Origin: Paenibacillus_AR sp051594765
GTDB lineage: Bacteria > Bacillota > Bacilli > Paenibacillales > NBRC-103111
Direction: 5' to 3'
Assembly: GCF_051594765.1 (NCBI RefSeq)
Contig: NZ_JBPPGJ010000007.1
Location: 1 to 64,000 of the forward strand
DNA: 64,000 nt
The notes under the pieces are model-generated. The model searched no databases, had not been told where the DNA came from, and was given only the letters and a program-made list of their open reading frames with translations. The position numbers and the translations under genes are program-made. Below, in pieces: positions 16,423-24,951 of this stretch. The stretch's first letter is position 1; the number at the start of each line of letters is the position of its first letter.

Positions 16423-17055
16423 CTAATCGGCTGGGCCGATATAAGGAACATAGGAAGGGGCGTCGAGCTGTGGACCGGTGACCAGCAGCCTGCTTCTGGA
16501 ACCGATACCGGTTCCGTAATCCAGGCGGAACCGGTCCGGCTGCCCGCCGAAGGCTCTCGTGCGTTCAACTACGATGCGCCCGAAGGCCGCAAGCTCTTCA
16601 TGATCCATCGGCTTACCCGTCAAGGTCAGCCAGATACTATCCTCCCGCCGGTAATCCTCCCGGACGGAGTAGAGGACGGAGACGATGGCTTCCACCTTTT
16701 CGAAGGGCCGGATGGATTGGGTCAAGAGATAGATCTTCATCTGCTGCTCCAGCTCCTTGCTCCGAACGGTATCCTCCACGGACTTCAGGCCCTTCCGCAG
16801 GAGAAGACGGTTCACCTCCCGGTCATCCGCATCCAGGACGGGAATCTCGAAGCGGCCATACGTAACGAGGTATGTGGCGTTGCCGGCATGGAGCGATTGT
16901 CCGGCATATTCCTGACGAAGGTAATCCTCCGCGATCTTGACGGCCTTCGAGGTGGAGAGGGGATTGCCGTTCAGGGTTCGGACGGCGGAATAGCCGGTGA
17001 AGAGGAAGAACGCCAGAACGGCGGCAGCGGCGAGGGCGATTCCTGTCTTTTGCAA
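16423..17055 (-). CDS. Hypothetical membrane-anchored protein
   Basis: 210 aa. An N-terminal hydrophobic helix (about residues 5-24, no lipobox) would anchor it to the membrane with the rest outside. The next part (about 30-75) has the look of a propeptide/PepSY-like segment, with NPLSTSKAVKIAEDYLRQEY and a repeated basic/acidic pattern, but I do not assign it to a family. AGGAGCTGCC upstream could supply the ribosome site. It converges on pyk across the hairpin repeat field and stands alone. Confidence 0.65.
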   Translation of the reverse strand: MQKTGIALAAAAVLAFFLFTGYSAVRTLNGNPLSTSKAVKIAEDYLRQEYAGQSLHAGNATYLVTYGRFEIPVLDADDREVNRLLLRKGLKSVEDTVRSKELEQQMKIYLLTQSIRPFEKVEAIVSVLYSVREDYRREDSIWLTLTGKPMDHEELAAFGRIVVERTRAFGGQPDRFRLDYGTGIGSRSRLLVTGPQLDAPSYVPYIGPAD

Positions 17056-17140
17056 GGCGGCAGCTCCTTTGGGGACGAGGGTGGCGGTCTCTTCTAGTTG
17101 TACCAGATCCCCCTCTTATCTACAAGCATATCGGCATGAG

Positions 17141-17177
17141 AAACAAAAACAACGGAATCCCGAGGAATTCCGTTGTT
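17141..17177 (-). terminator. Terminator of the small wHTH gene
   Basis: Read on the minus strand, AACAACGGAAT pairs with ATTCCGTTGTT and is followed by TTTTGTTT. Confidence 0.85.
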
Positions 17178-17198
17178 GTCGAAGATCCGTGATGCGGA

Positions 17199-17378
17199 TT
17201 ATTGCGCCGGTTCCCACTTACAGCGGATCGGAGAGACGATGGCGTTCTCCTTCTTCAGCTCCGCAAAGGCCTTATCCACCGACTTGCGGTCCAACCCTGT
17301 GGCTTGCTCCACCTCACCTGCGGTAACCGGCTTGCCGGCTGCCTTCATGGCGTCCAATACCTGCTCTTTCACGCTCAT
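17199..17378 (-). CDS. Small winged-helix DNA-binding-like protein
   Basis: 59 aa from the ATG at 17378, with GGAGG eight bases upstream; a GTG at 17387 overlaps the ribosome site and is less likely. Almost the whole protein is one helix-turn-helix unit (VKEQVLDAMKAAGKPVTAGE, then GLDRKSVDKAFAELKKENAI), ending in a short strand with CKWEP. It resembles stand-alone winged-helix proteins of about 60-70 aa found in Paenibacillus. Targets are unknown. It is monocistronic, with its own terminator. Confidence 0.75.
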   Translation of the reverse strand: MSVKEQVLDAMKAAGKPVTAGEVEQATGLDRKSVDKAFAELKKENAIVSPIRCKWEPAQ

Positions 17379-17534
17379 TCCCTGCACCTCCTCGCTCGGC
17401 TGCGATGAAGTCTGCTGCCTATGCCCCTATCATACGGGAACGGTTGTACGCATTCAATGTCCAAATCCCGAAAATTCTTCGAACATTTCCATGATGCTTG
17501 TGGCTGACCGGGACAGGCCGGTTTCCGGAGGCTT

Positions 17535-17564
17535 TTTACTTCGCCGGACCGGGGCATGTATAAT
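17535..17564 (+). promoter_or_regulatory. Sigma-A type promoter of the thioesterase-fxsA pair
   Basis: TTTACT, 18-bp spacer, TATAAT, 26 bases before the ATG at 17590. Confidence 0.6.
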
Positions 17565-17589
17565 GGAGAGAGGAACAGGAGGATGAAGG

Positions 17590-18015
17590 ATGAATCCCTA
17601 TTATCATACCCTTCGCGTCCGGTACGCGGAGACGGATCAGATGGGCGTGGTCTATCATGCCCGTTACCTGGATTGGTTCGAGGTCGGACGGACAGAGATG
17701 ATCCGTGCCAGCGGCATGGAATACCGGACTCTCGAGGACAAGGGACTGCTGCTCCCCGTAGTGGATGCGACGATCCAATACCGGAAGCCGGCCCGCTACG
17801 ATGACTGGGTGGAGATCAGAATCATGATGACCGGACACAGCCATATCCGGCTGGAATTTTCCTACGAGATCCGCAATAAGGACACGGAGGAGCTGCTGGT
17901 CACAGGTTCCACCCGCCACATGTGGGTGAACCGGCAGTGGAAGCCTGCACGGATCGACCGGGAAGCGCCGGAGCTCTACCAGTTGTTGAATCAGATTTCC
18001 GCCGAATCCGAGTAA
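17590..18015 (+). CDS. YbgC/FadM-type acyl-CoA thioesterase
   Basis: 141 aa, hotdog fold. The N-terminus has the family active-site stretch VRYAETDQMGVVYHARYLDW (about residues 9-28), with the catalytic Asp followed by QMG, and Tyr-His-Ala. It probably hydrolyses acyl-CoA thioesters in the cytoplasm; chain-length preference cannot be read. AGGAGG precedes the ATG. It is 13 bases upstream of fxsA and shares its promoter. Confidence 0.88.
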   Translation: MNPYYHTLRVRYAETDQMGVVYHARYLDWFEVGRTEMIRASGMEYRTLEDKGLLLPVVDATIQYRKPARYDDWVEIRIMMTGHSHIRLEFSYEIRNKDTEELLVTGSTRHMWVNRQWKPARIDREAPELYQLLNQISAESE

Positions 18016-18028
18016 GGGGGGCTTCACG

Positions 18029-18424
18029 ATGCTGCGTGTGTTATTGGTCTTATTCATCCTGGTGCCGGCAACGGAAATCTTCGTCTTGTTCTCCATGGGC
18101 CGGTTGATCGGAGGCTGGGAGACCTTCGCGCTGATTCTCGTCAGCGGCTTTCTTGGGGCTTATCTGGCCAAGCGCGAAGCCCGCAGAGTGTGGGATTATG
18201 CGCAGCACCGCCTCTCCCGGGGCGAGATCCCCACGGACTCGATCCTGGACGGGATCTGCATCTTCGCCGGCGGCCTGCTGCTGGTGACGCCCGGGTTTGT
18301 GACGGACCTGGCCGGACTGTTTCTGGTCCTTCCTTTTACAAGACCGGTGGCGAAGCTCCTGCTGCTGTGGATCATCCGACGTATGATCGGTCGGGGGAAT
18401 GTGAACTTCTACTGGCGGCGTTGA
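18029..18424 (+). CDS. fxsA: FxsA family membrane protein (YtzA-like)
   Basis: 131 aa. Membrane segments are near residues 3-22, 28-47 and 75-105, with FVLFSMGRLIGGWET, LVSGFLGAYLAKREA and the conserved LLVTPGFVTDLAGLFLVLP. E. coli FxsA overproduction lets T7 exclude less strongly in F-containing cells; its normal job is unknown. The position between pyk and ytvI is the same as for ytzA in B. subtilis. It ends 12 bases before a strong hairpin shared with ytvI. Confidence 0.88.
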   Translation: MLRVLLVLFILVPATEIFVLFSMGRLIGGWETFALILVSGFLGAYLAKREARRVWDYAQHRLSRGEIPTDSILDGICIFAGGLLLVTPGFVTDLAGLFLVLPFTRPVAKLLLLWIIRRMIGRGNVNFYWRR

Positions 18425-18436
18425 CGGCCGCACACC

Positions 18437-18470
18437 AAAAAGCCGCTCCGCGGGAAGCGGAGCGGCTCTT
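18437..18470. terminator. Terminator between fxsA and ytvI
   Basis: AGCCGCTCCGC-GGGAA-GCGGAGCGGCT, with AAAAA on the left and CTT on the right. It is best as a terminator for the minus-strand gene and may serve both; it overlaps the ytvI stop codon. Confidence 0.8.
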
Positions 18471-19593
18471 AGGCATCGGAGGCTTTGCCGTGCCGGATGT
18501 ATCTCCAGAGATCCCGGAATACGCCGGACCGCTGGAACGTCGTCAAGAGAATCAGGGTGACGGGACCGATAATCAGCCCCAGGAACCCGAAGAGCTTCAA
18601 TCCCACATACATGGCGATCAGAGTCGGCAGCGCCTCCAGCCCGATGCTGGTGGCCAGAATCTTGGGCTCGAGGATCTGGCGGGCAACAAGGATGATCCCG
18701 TACAGAATGCTCAGGCCGATTCCCAGATAGTAATTGTCCTGAATGAAGCAGAAGATGATCCAGGGGACCATGGCAGCGCCTGTTCCGAGATATGGCAGCA
18801 GGTCAACGAAGCCGATCAGAAGGCCGATGGTAATGGCATACTCCACACGGAGGATTAATAATCCGATGATGACGAACATGGCCGTGATGGAGATCAGAAT
18901 GAGCTGAGCCCGCATGTAGCCGAAGAGGGCCTTCTGAAGATCGATCCAGATCAAGCGGACGGGACGGGCGACGAAGCCGGGCGTCCACTCGCCGAGCTTG
19001 CGGTTCAGCCGGTTCCAATCAAAGCTGATCAGGAAGGCGGCCAGCAGGGCAACAACGGTGACGGTGGCCATATTCGGCAGGCTCGCGGCCAGGTAGAGCA
19101 CGTTGTTGACCACGAAGCTCACGGCGCGGGATACGAAGTCGGTGACGGTTTTGCCGGTGGAGTTCAGGTTGGAATTGATGGTATCCTGATATTGCGGATT
19201 CTCATTATAATACGTCGTAATCCGGGTGATCAGATGCTGAATGTGGTCGGAGTTCACGAACGCCGTGAAGGAGGTTTTCCACTTCTCCATATTGCTCTGG
19301 ATCAGGGCGGACAAGTCATTGATCTCCAGCACGATGTTCGTCACGGCTATGGTGATGAGTCCCACCGATATGCCGAGGAACAGGAGCAGGGATACGGTAA
19401 CCGCCAGCCACCGGGGAGCCCGTGTGCGCTTCTGCAGGAAGTGCACCAGCGGATTCAGAATATAGGCGATCAGCCAACCGAACAGAAACGGCGCCACCAG
19501 CGGCGTCAAGTAGTACAAGGCGGCTACGGCTGCGAGCGCCCATAACGCCACCCAGAGTCCCCGCAAGAGCTGCTGCTGCAGGGTTCGATCCAT
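18469..19593 (-). CDS. ytvI: Sporulation integral membrane protein YtvI (AI-2E transporter family)
   Basis: 374 aa from the ATG at 19593, nine bases after AAGGA; an ATG at 19599 sits too close to that site. Membrane helices come in an N-terminal pair, then an extracytoplasmic stretch (about residues 90-145, with ITTYYNENPQYQDTINSN), then a cluster of five or six helices ending in FGFLGLIIGPVTLILLTTF, the AI-2E/PerM family signature. B. subtilis YtvI is a sporulation protein of this family; its substrate is unknown. The synteny pyk-ytzA-ytvI-citZ is conserved, with ppk and ppx inserted here. Confidence 0.87.
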   Translation of the reverse strand: MDRTLQQQLLRGLWVALWALAAVAALYYLTPLVAPFLFGWLIAYILNPLVHFLQKRTRAPRWLAVTVSLLLFLGISVGLITIAVTNIVLEINDLSALIQSNMEKWKTSFTAFVNSDHIQHLITRITTYYNENPQYQDTINSNLNSTGKTVTDFVSRAVSFVVNNVLYLAASLPNMATVTVVALLAAFLISFDWNRLNRKLGEWTPGFVARPVRLIWIDLQKALFGYMRAQLILISITAMFVIIGLLILRVEYAITIGLLIGFVDLLPYLGTGAAMVPWIIFCFIQDNYYLGIGLSILYGIILVARQILEPKILATSIGLEALPTLIAMYVGLKLFGFLGLIIGPVTLILLTTFQRSGVFRDLWRYIRHGKASDA

Positions 19594-19727
19594 AAGCATT
19601 CATCCTTTCGATAAAGGGACTGCAACGGTTTTGTATCATTGTACCATGCCGGGCAGGCGGACAGAAACTGCAGGAAGAAAGGATAAAAGCAGTGAATTGT
19701 TAATAAAATGTGAAGAGGGCTCGAAAG

Positions 19728-19766
19728 TTTACATGATTTTAACAAATCTTGGGTTGCAACTTTACA
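19728..19766 (+). promoter_or_regulatory. Candidate PhoP box upstream of ppk
   Basis: Hexamers of the TTAACA type recur on an 11-bp grid: TTTACA at 19728, TTAACA at 19739, a weak TGGGTT at 19750 and TTTACA at 19761. The array ends 57 bases before the ppk start. This is the PhoP-box pattern of Bacillus (TT[ACT]A[CT]A, 4-6 bp spacers). It suggests phosphate-starvation control of ppk; binding is inferred. Confidence 0.6.
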
Positions 19767-19822
19767 TACTCAACGGATAATGGATTCATAGACATATTAG
19801 GACGAAATCCGACGGAGGCATT

Positions 19823-21934
19823 ATGACAACGACCAAAACCCCGGCATCCAACTATATCAACCGCGACCTAAGCTGGATTGAGTTCAACTGGAGGGTGCTG
19901 CAGGAGGCGCAGGACAGCACGACACCGCTATTGGAGCGGGTCAAGTTCCTGGCCATTGTGTCCTCCAACCTGGATGAATTCATGAGCGTCCGGGTCGCAG
20001 GAATCTATGACCAGCTGAAGGCGGGCTATCAGAAGAAGGATTTCACCGGCTATCTGCCTTCCGGTCTCTTGAAACGGATCATGAAGCGGACGGGCCGCAT
20101 GGTGGCCGAGCAGTACAAGACGTACCGGGATATCATGCGGCAGCTGTCCAAGGAAGGCATCTACATTACGGATTACGCCGATCTGACAGCCACGCAGAAG
20201 AAGGCCATGGACCAATACTTCCACGACATCATCTTCCCGGTGCTGACTCCGATGGCTGTGGACCAGTCGAGACCCTTCCCGCTGGTGCACACGCAGGCGC
20301 TGTATATGGCGGTGGTGCTGACGAAGGATGGGGAGGACCCAGAGGAGGAGCCGTATTTCGCCATCGTTCAGGTTCCCTCCAACCTGTCCCGGTACATCGC
20401 GATGCCCACCCGGAACAACAGCAAGAAGCATGAGTTCGTCCTGATGGAGGACTTGATCGAGGAGCATATCCATACCTTGTTCACTGGATATAACCCGGTG
20501 GCGGTGAACGCCTTCCGGCTGACCCGCAACGCCGACCTGACCTTGAACGAAGAAGGGGCGGAGGATCTTCTGGAGGAGATCGAGAAGGAGCTCCGGCGCA
20601 GGCGCTGGGGAGCCCCGGTCCGGCTGGAGGTGGAGAAGGGGATGCACCCGTATGCGCTGGAGATGCTGCGGGAGGAATTCGAGATCGAGGACAATGTGTT
20701 CGAGATCGACGGTCCCATCGACCTGAGCTTCTTCATGAAGCTGCAGTCCCAGCTGGAGGGGCTCGCCCATCTGCGTTACCCGGCGGTGGAGCCGGTCTAT
20801 CCGAAGGAGTTCGACGACAACGACGATATCTTCGAGGTGCTCCGGCACCGCGATGTTCTGGTCTATCATCCGTACGAATCCTTCGAGGCCGTGGAGGACT
20901 TCATCGTCCAAGCGGCGTATGATCCCAAGGTGCTGGCCATCAAGATGACCCTGTACCGGATCAGCGGTCAGTCGGTGCTCGTGCAGGCACTGGCTAACGC
21001 CGCGGAGTCCGGCAAGCAGGTGACCGTGGTGGTGGAGCTGAAGGCGCGCTTCGACGAGGAGCGGAACATTGCCTGGGCGCGTAAGCTGGAGAAATCCGGG
21101 TGCCACGTGGTATACGGCCTGGTCGGATTGAAGACCCACGCCAAGATCACACTGGTGGTCCGGCAGGAAAATGAATCCCTCCGGCGCTACGTGCACGTAG
21201 GGACGGGCAATTACAACGGAAGCACCGCGCGCCTGTATACGGATGTCGGCCTGTTCACGTCCAACCCTTTGGTGGGCGAGGACGCCTCCGGCTTGTTTAA
21301 TGAGATTACGGGGTATTCGACCCCGACCCATATGCAGACCCTGTCCGTTGCTCCGACCAATCTCCGGCACCGTCTGGAGGAGCTCTTCCGGCGGGAGGCG
21401 GAGCACGCCAGAGCAGGCAAGCCCGCCCGGATTATCGCCAAGATGAACTCGCTGTCCCATCAAGAGACCATCGACGAGCTCTATGTGGCGTCCCAGGCGG
21501 GCGTCAAGGTGGATCTGATCATCCGGGGCGTATGCTGTCTCCGGCCGGGCGTTGCAGGCTTAAGTGAGAATATAACGGTCCGCAGCATCGTGGACCGGTT
21601 CCTGGAGCATTCGCGGATCATCTACTTCGAGAACGGGGGGCAGCCGGAGGTGTATATCTCCAGCGCCGACTGGATGAGCCGGAATCTGACCCGCCGGGTG
21701 GAGCTGCTGTGCCCCGTCCTCGACATGCCGCTGCAGCGGATGCTGATCCGCATTCTGCAGATCTCGCTGTACGACAACGTCAAGGCCCGGGTGCTGCAGC
21801 CGAACGGCATGTACATCCAGCGGGAGCCTGAGGACCAGCCGGCCTTCCGGAGCCAATTCAAGTCGATGAATATCGGTTTGTGGAAGCGTCCGGATCATGC
21901 CGAAGCCGAAGGGTTAGTCCCCAGACCTTCTTGA
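19823..21934 (+). CDS. ppk1: Polyphosphate kinase 1
   Basis: 703 aa, GACGGAGG upstream. It makes inorganic polyphosphate from ATP, reversibly. The N-domain opens with NRDLSWIEFNWRVLQEA. The catalytic C-domains hold the phospho-accepting histidine in GLKTHAKIT (about residue 438) and the conserved RYVHVGTGNYN, DVGLFTSNP and LIIRGVCCLRPG. Length matches the family. Its last 77 bases overlap the end of ppx, which converges on it: maker and breaker of polyphosphate are arranged tail to tail. A candidate PhoP box lies upstream. Confidence 0.97.
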   Translation: MTTTKTPASNYINRDLSWIEFNWRVLQEAQDSTTPLLERVKFLAIVSSNLDEFMSVRVAGIYDQLKAGYQKKDFTGYLPSGLLKRIMKRTGRMVAEQYKTYRDIMRQLSKEGIYITDYADLTATQKKAMDQYFHDIIFPVLTPMAVDQSRPFPLVHTQALYMAVVLTKDGEDPEEEPYFAIVQVPSNLSRYIAMPTRNNSKKHEFVLMEDLIEEHIHTLFTGYNPVAVNAFRLTRNADLTLNEEGAEDLLEEIEKELRRRRWGAPVRLEVEKGMHPYALEMLREEFEIEDNVFEIDGPIDLSFFMKLQSQLEGLAHLRYPAVEPVYPKEFDDNDDIFEVLRHRDVLVYHPYESFEAVEDFIVQAAYDPKVLAIKMTLYRISGQSVLVQALANAAESGKQVTVVVELKARFDEERNIAWARKLEKSGCHVVYGLVGLKTHAKITLVVRQENESLRRYVHVGTGNYNGSTARLYTDVGLFTSNPLVGEDASGLFNEITGYSTPTHMQTLSVAPTNLRHRLEELFRREAEHARAGKPARIIAKMNSLSHQETIDELYVASQAGVKVDLIIRGVCCLRPGVAGLSENITVRSIVDRFLEHSRIIYFENGGQPEVYISSADWMSRNLTRRVELLCPVLDMPLQRMLIRILQISLYDNVKARVLQPNGMYIQREPEDQPAFRSQFKSMNIGLWKRPDHAEAEGLVPRPS

Positions 21935-23411
21935 ATTCCTTCACAAGACCTTCTATTTCACGAATCTCAATGAGCGGAGTATGGCGGCTGACAAGCTGCA
22001 GCTCCAGCTCATTTTTTTTGTGCAGCGCGGTCAGATGGCGGATGGGCTGTGTCTCGCTCCGGTCCAGGGCCACGGCCAAGTGAAGCAGCATGCCCAGCCG
22101 GATGATCAGCTGGCAGTCGGATTCGGTCAGGATGTCCTTATGCTCCTGGTACAGCTGCCGGGTCCGGTTCTTATTCTTATAGGAAGCGATCAAGGCACAG
22201 ATGAGAATCTCCCGGTGGGTCAGACCGTACAGTCGGGAATGGGCAATCAGATAATAGGTGTGCTTCGCATAATCATAATAGAAGACCGTCACCCCGATGC
22301 GGTACAGGAGGCTGGCCACATGCAGATAGGTTCGGGTCCGGATGGACAGGTGATGGTTATCCTGCATGTCGTCGAAGAGCTTCAGGGCCAGCCGGTTCAC
22401 CTGCTCCACATGGCCCATCGGCACGGTCGGGTGGAGGGAGAGCAGGTTCCGCACGCTGTGCTCCAGAACGTTATCGAGCTGCGGACGAGAGGGGCTCAAG
22501 AATTCGAAGAAGAGACCGTCCCGAAGACCGGCGCCGCTGATCACATAGTGAGACGCTCCCGTATATTCGTACACCGTCTGTAAAATAATGAGACCGGGGA
22601 CAATAATATCCGCCCGATTGCCGGTCATGCCGTCCACCTTCTTGCGCTTCTCGACGGGGAGGGGAGCCAGCTCCTCCAGCAGGCGGTCGACGGAGGCCCC
22701 ATCCAAATGATAATGGTGGGTCGTAGGCAGCGAGTACTTCCGGGCGCGCTGGTCCAGCTTGCTGACGTTGCGCAGAGTGCCGCCGAGACCGATCAGTGGG
22801 AGGCCGCGGTGGCCCTTGATCCAGGGCTCCTTCTCCAGGGAGGAGAGCACCATCTGGCGCAGCTGCGCGATCTCCTCCGGGCTAATCTCTCCGTTACGGG
22901 TAAACCGCTTGGTGGTGTTGACGGAGCCGAACGGGAAGGAAACGCTATGCACCAGGGACCGGCCGAGGAAGAGAGAGACCTCGGTGCTGCCGCCGCCGAT
23001 ATCGATGACCAGGCCGTCCCGGATCTCCATGGTATTGATCATTCCGAGAAAACCGAGCCGGGCCTCTTCCTCGCCCGACAGTACCTCGATGCTGAGCCCG
23101 GTGCGCCGGTTCAGCGTCTCGACGATCTCGGAGGAATTGGAAGCGTTCCGGATGGCCGCCGTGGCGACCGCCCGGAGGCTGGTGGTCCGGTTCGCTTCAC
23201 ACAGCATTTTGAAATGATTCAGGGTCTGGATGATGGCGTCGATATCCTCTTCCTTAAGCCTGCCGTCGGAATCGATCCGTTCGCTCAGCCGGGCGGACTC
23301 CTTGCTCTCATCGATGACCCGGTAGGCGGCGAGCCCCGTCACCTCGTAGATCACGAGACGGATGGAGTTGGAGCCGATATCGATGATGCCGGTGCGCTGG
23401 GTGTCTGCCAT
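21858..23411 (-). CDS. ppx: Exopolyphosphatase (Ppx/GppA family)
   Basis: 517 aa from the ATG at 23411 (GGAGT seven bases upstream); a GTG at 23420 overlaps the ribosome site. The actin-like ATPase fold shows both phosphate loops, GIIDIGSNSIRLVIYEV (residues 6-22) and LVIDIGGGSTEVSLF (about 134-148). A C-terminal HD-like helical domain follows (about 310-500), which fits a full-length Ppx and not a short GppA-type protein. It removes terminal phosphates from polyphosphate; pppGpp hydrolysis is a possible second activity. It overlaps ppk by 77 bases on the opposite strand. Confidence 0.93.
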   Translation of the reverse strand: MADTQRTGIIDIGSNSIRLVIYEVTGLAAYRVIDESKESARLSERIDSDGRLKEEDIDAIIQTLNHFKMLCEANRTTSLRAVATAAIRNASNSSEIVETLNRRTGLSIEVLSGEEEARLGFLGMINTMEIRDGLVIDIGGGSTEVSLFLGRSLVHSVSFPFGSVNTTKRFTRNGEISPEEIAQLRQMVLSSLEKEPWIKGHRGLPLIGLGGTLRNVSKLDQRARKYSLPTTHHYHLDGASVDRLLEELAPLPVEKRKKVDGMTGNRADIIVPGLIILQTVYEYTGASHYVISGAGLRDGLFFEFLSPSRPQLDNVLEHSVRNLLSLHPTVPMGHVEQVNRLALKLFDDMQDNHHLSIRTRTYLHVASLLYRIGVTVFYYDYAKHTYYLIAHSRLYGLTHREILICALIASYKNKNRTRQLYQEHKDILTESDCQLIIRLGMLLHLAVALDRSETQPIRHLTALHKKNELELQLVSRHTPLIEIREIEGLVKEFKKVWGLTLRLRHDPDASTNRYSST

Positions 23412-23608
23412 GGGTGCCACTCCTTTTATGGTCGGTTATGGACATGAACATATTGGTATGTATTGTAACACAAAGAGGGGAGGCAATTGGAATGTTTCAC
23501 CGAATCGTTCGACCGGGATCGACGAAAACCTCTTTTATTCTATGTTGCAGTGATATAAACCATAAAATTCTTTATAGAAGTGATAATAATCTTTAATGTC
23601 ATAATTTG

Positions 23609-23637
23609 TTCACAAGTTCGCAAAAAAACGTTATTAT
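23609..23637 (+). promoter_or_regulatory. Sigma-A type promoter of citZ
   Basis: TTCACA, 17-bp spacer, TATTAT: five of six matches in each box. The start would be near 23644. The rest of the 330-base ppx-citZ gap is AT-rich and shows no gene; a near match to a second regulator box (ATAA, 6 bp, TTAT) is at 23562-23575. Confidence 0.65.
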
Positions 23638-23654
23638 GAAGTCATGGGTAAACG

Positions 23655-23669
23655 ATAAAACTTGCTTAT
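23655..23669 (+). promoter_or_regulatory. Candidate CcpC-type operator of citZ
   Basis: ATAA, 7 bp, TTAT, matching the dyad reported for CcpC, the citrate-responsive LysR-type repressor of B. subtilis citZ and citB. It lies just downstream of the predicted start and 73 bases before the citZ ATG, where binding would block transcription. Confidence 0.45.
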
Positions 23670-23741
23670 GGTTATGTTTGGCACATTGGGTGATCCTATT
23701 GTTTATGCCTAAATTCGCAAGCGCAAAGGAGAGACGTGAGA

Positions 23742-24854
23742 ATGACGGCTACCAAAGGTTTGGAAGGCATAGTGGCGACCACTTCCTCCATCAGCTCCAT
23801 CATTGACGGGGTCCTGACCTACCGCGGCATCGACATCGACGAGCTGGCGGAGCATGCTTCCTTCGAAGAAGTAATCTACTTGCTGTGGTTCGGCAAGCTG
23901 CCGAATGAATCCGAGCTGGCCCAGCTGAAGCGGGATCTGAACGCGCAAGCGGCGATTCCTTCGGCCATCGTGGAACAGCTGAAGCTGTTCCCCAAGGATA
24001 CGAATTCCATGGCGGCTCTCCGTACGGCAGTATCGGCTCTTGCGCTTTACGATGCGGAAGCCAACGATATGAGCGCGGCTTCGAATGTGGCCAAGGCGAT
24101 CAAGCTCCAGGCGAAGCTGCCGACCATCGTAGCGGCATTCGCACGGATCCGTGACGGTCTCGAACCGATTGCCCCTAAAGAAAACGCATCCATCTCCGAG
24201 AACTTCCTTTATATGCTGACCGGCAAGCAGCCGGATCCCGTCGCCATCGAAGCACTGGACAAAGCGCTGGTGCTTCATGCGGACCATGAGCTGAACGCCT
24301 CCACCTTCGCCGCACGCGTCACGGTGGCCACTCTCTCCGACATCTACTCCGGCGTCACCTCCGCCATCGGCGCGTTGAAGGGGCCTCTGCACGGCGGAGC
24401 CAACGAAGCGGTCATGGCTATGCTGGAGGAGGTCGGCACCGCCGATAATGTGGAATCCTATGTGAACCGCAAGCTGGAGAACAAGGAGAAGCTGATGGGC
24501 TTCGGCCATCGCGTCTACAAGAACGGCGACCCCCGTGCCAAGCATCTGCAGAAGATGTCCTACGAGCTGGGCAAGATGACCGGCAACCTGGAGTGGTACA
24601 ACATGTCCGTCAAGATTGAGGATATGGTTGTCAGCCAGAAGGGCTTGAAGCCGAATGTGGACTTCTATTCCGCGTCCGTCTACACCATCCTGGGCATCCC
24701 GCGGGATCTGTTCACGCCGATCTTCGCCATCAGCCGCACCTCCGGCTGGACCGCCCATATTCTCGAGCAGTACGAGAACAACCGCTTGATCCGCCCGAGA
24801 GCGGAATACGTGGGACCGGTCAGCCAGTCCTATGTTCCGCTGGCGCAGCGTTAA
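23742..24854 (+). CDS. citZ: Citrate synthase
   Basis: 370 aa from the ATG at 23742, ten bases after AAAGGAG; a GTG at 23736 is only four bases from that site. It condenses acetyl-CoA and oxaloacetate to citrate. The catalytic residues are in place: His in HADHELNASTF, His in GFGHRVYKNGDPRA and Asp in DFYSASVYTILGIP. Length fits the short Gram-positive dimeric type. icd follows 97 bases later with a small hairpin between (24903-24922). Confidence 0.97.
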   Translation: MTATKGLEGIVATTSSISSIIDGVLTYRGIDIDELAEHASFEEVIYLLWFGKLPNESELAQLKRDLNAQAAIPSAIVEQLKLFPKDTNSMAALRTAVSALALYDAEANDMSAASNVAKAIKLQAKLPTIVAAFARIRDGLEPIAPKENASISENFLYMLTGKQPDPVAIEALDKALVLHADHELNASTFAARVTVATLSDIYSGVTSAIGALKGPLHGGANEAVMAMLEEVGTADNVESYVNRKLENKEKLMGFGHRVYKNGDPRAKHLQKMSYELGKMTGNLEWYNMSVKIEDMVVSQKGLKPNVDFYSASVYTILGIPRDLFTPIFAISRTSGWTAHILEQYENNRLIRPRAEYVGPVSQSYVPLAQR

Positions 24855-24951
24855 GATGCAAGGGAATGCCGCTTGACGGGATTCCATCCATACATCATCA
24901 ATAGCCGGGTTTTCACCCGGCTCCATCACATGTTCAGGAGGGTTTTGAATC

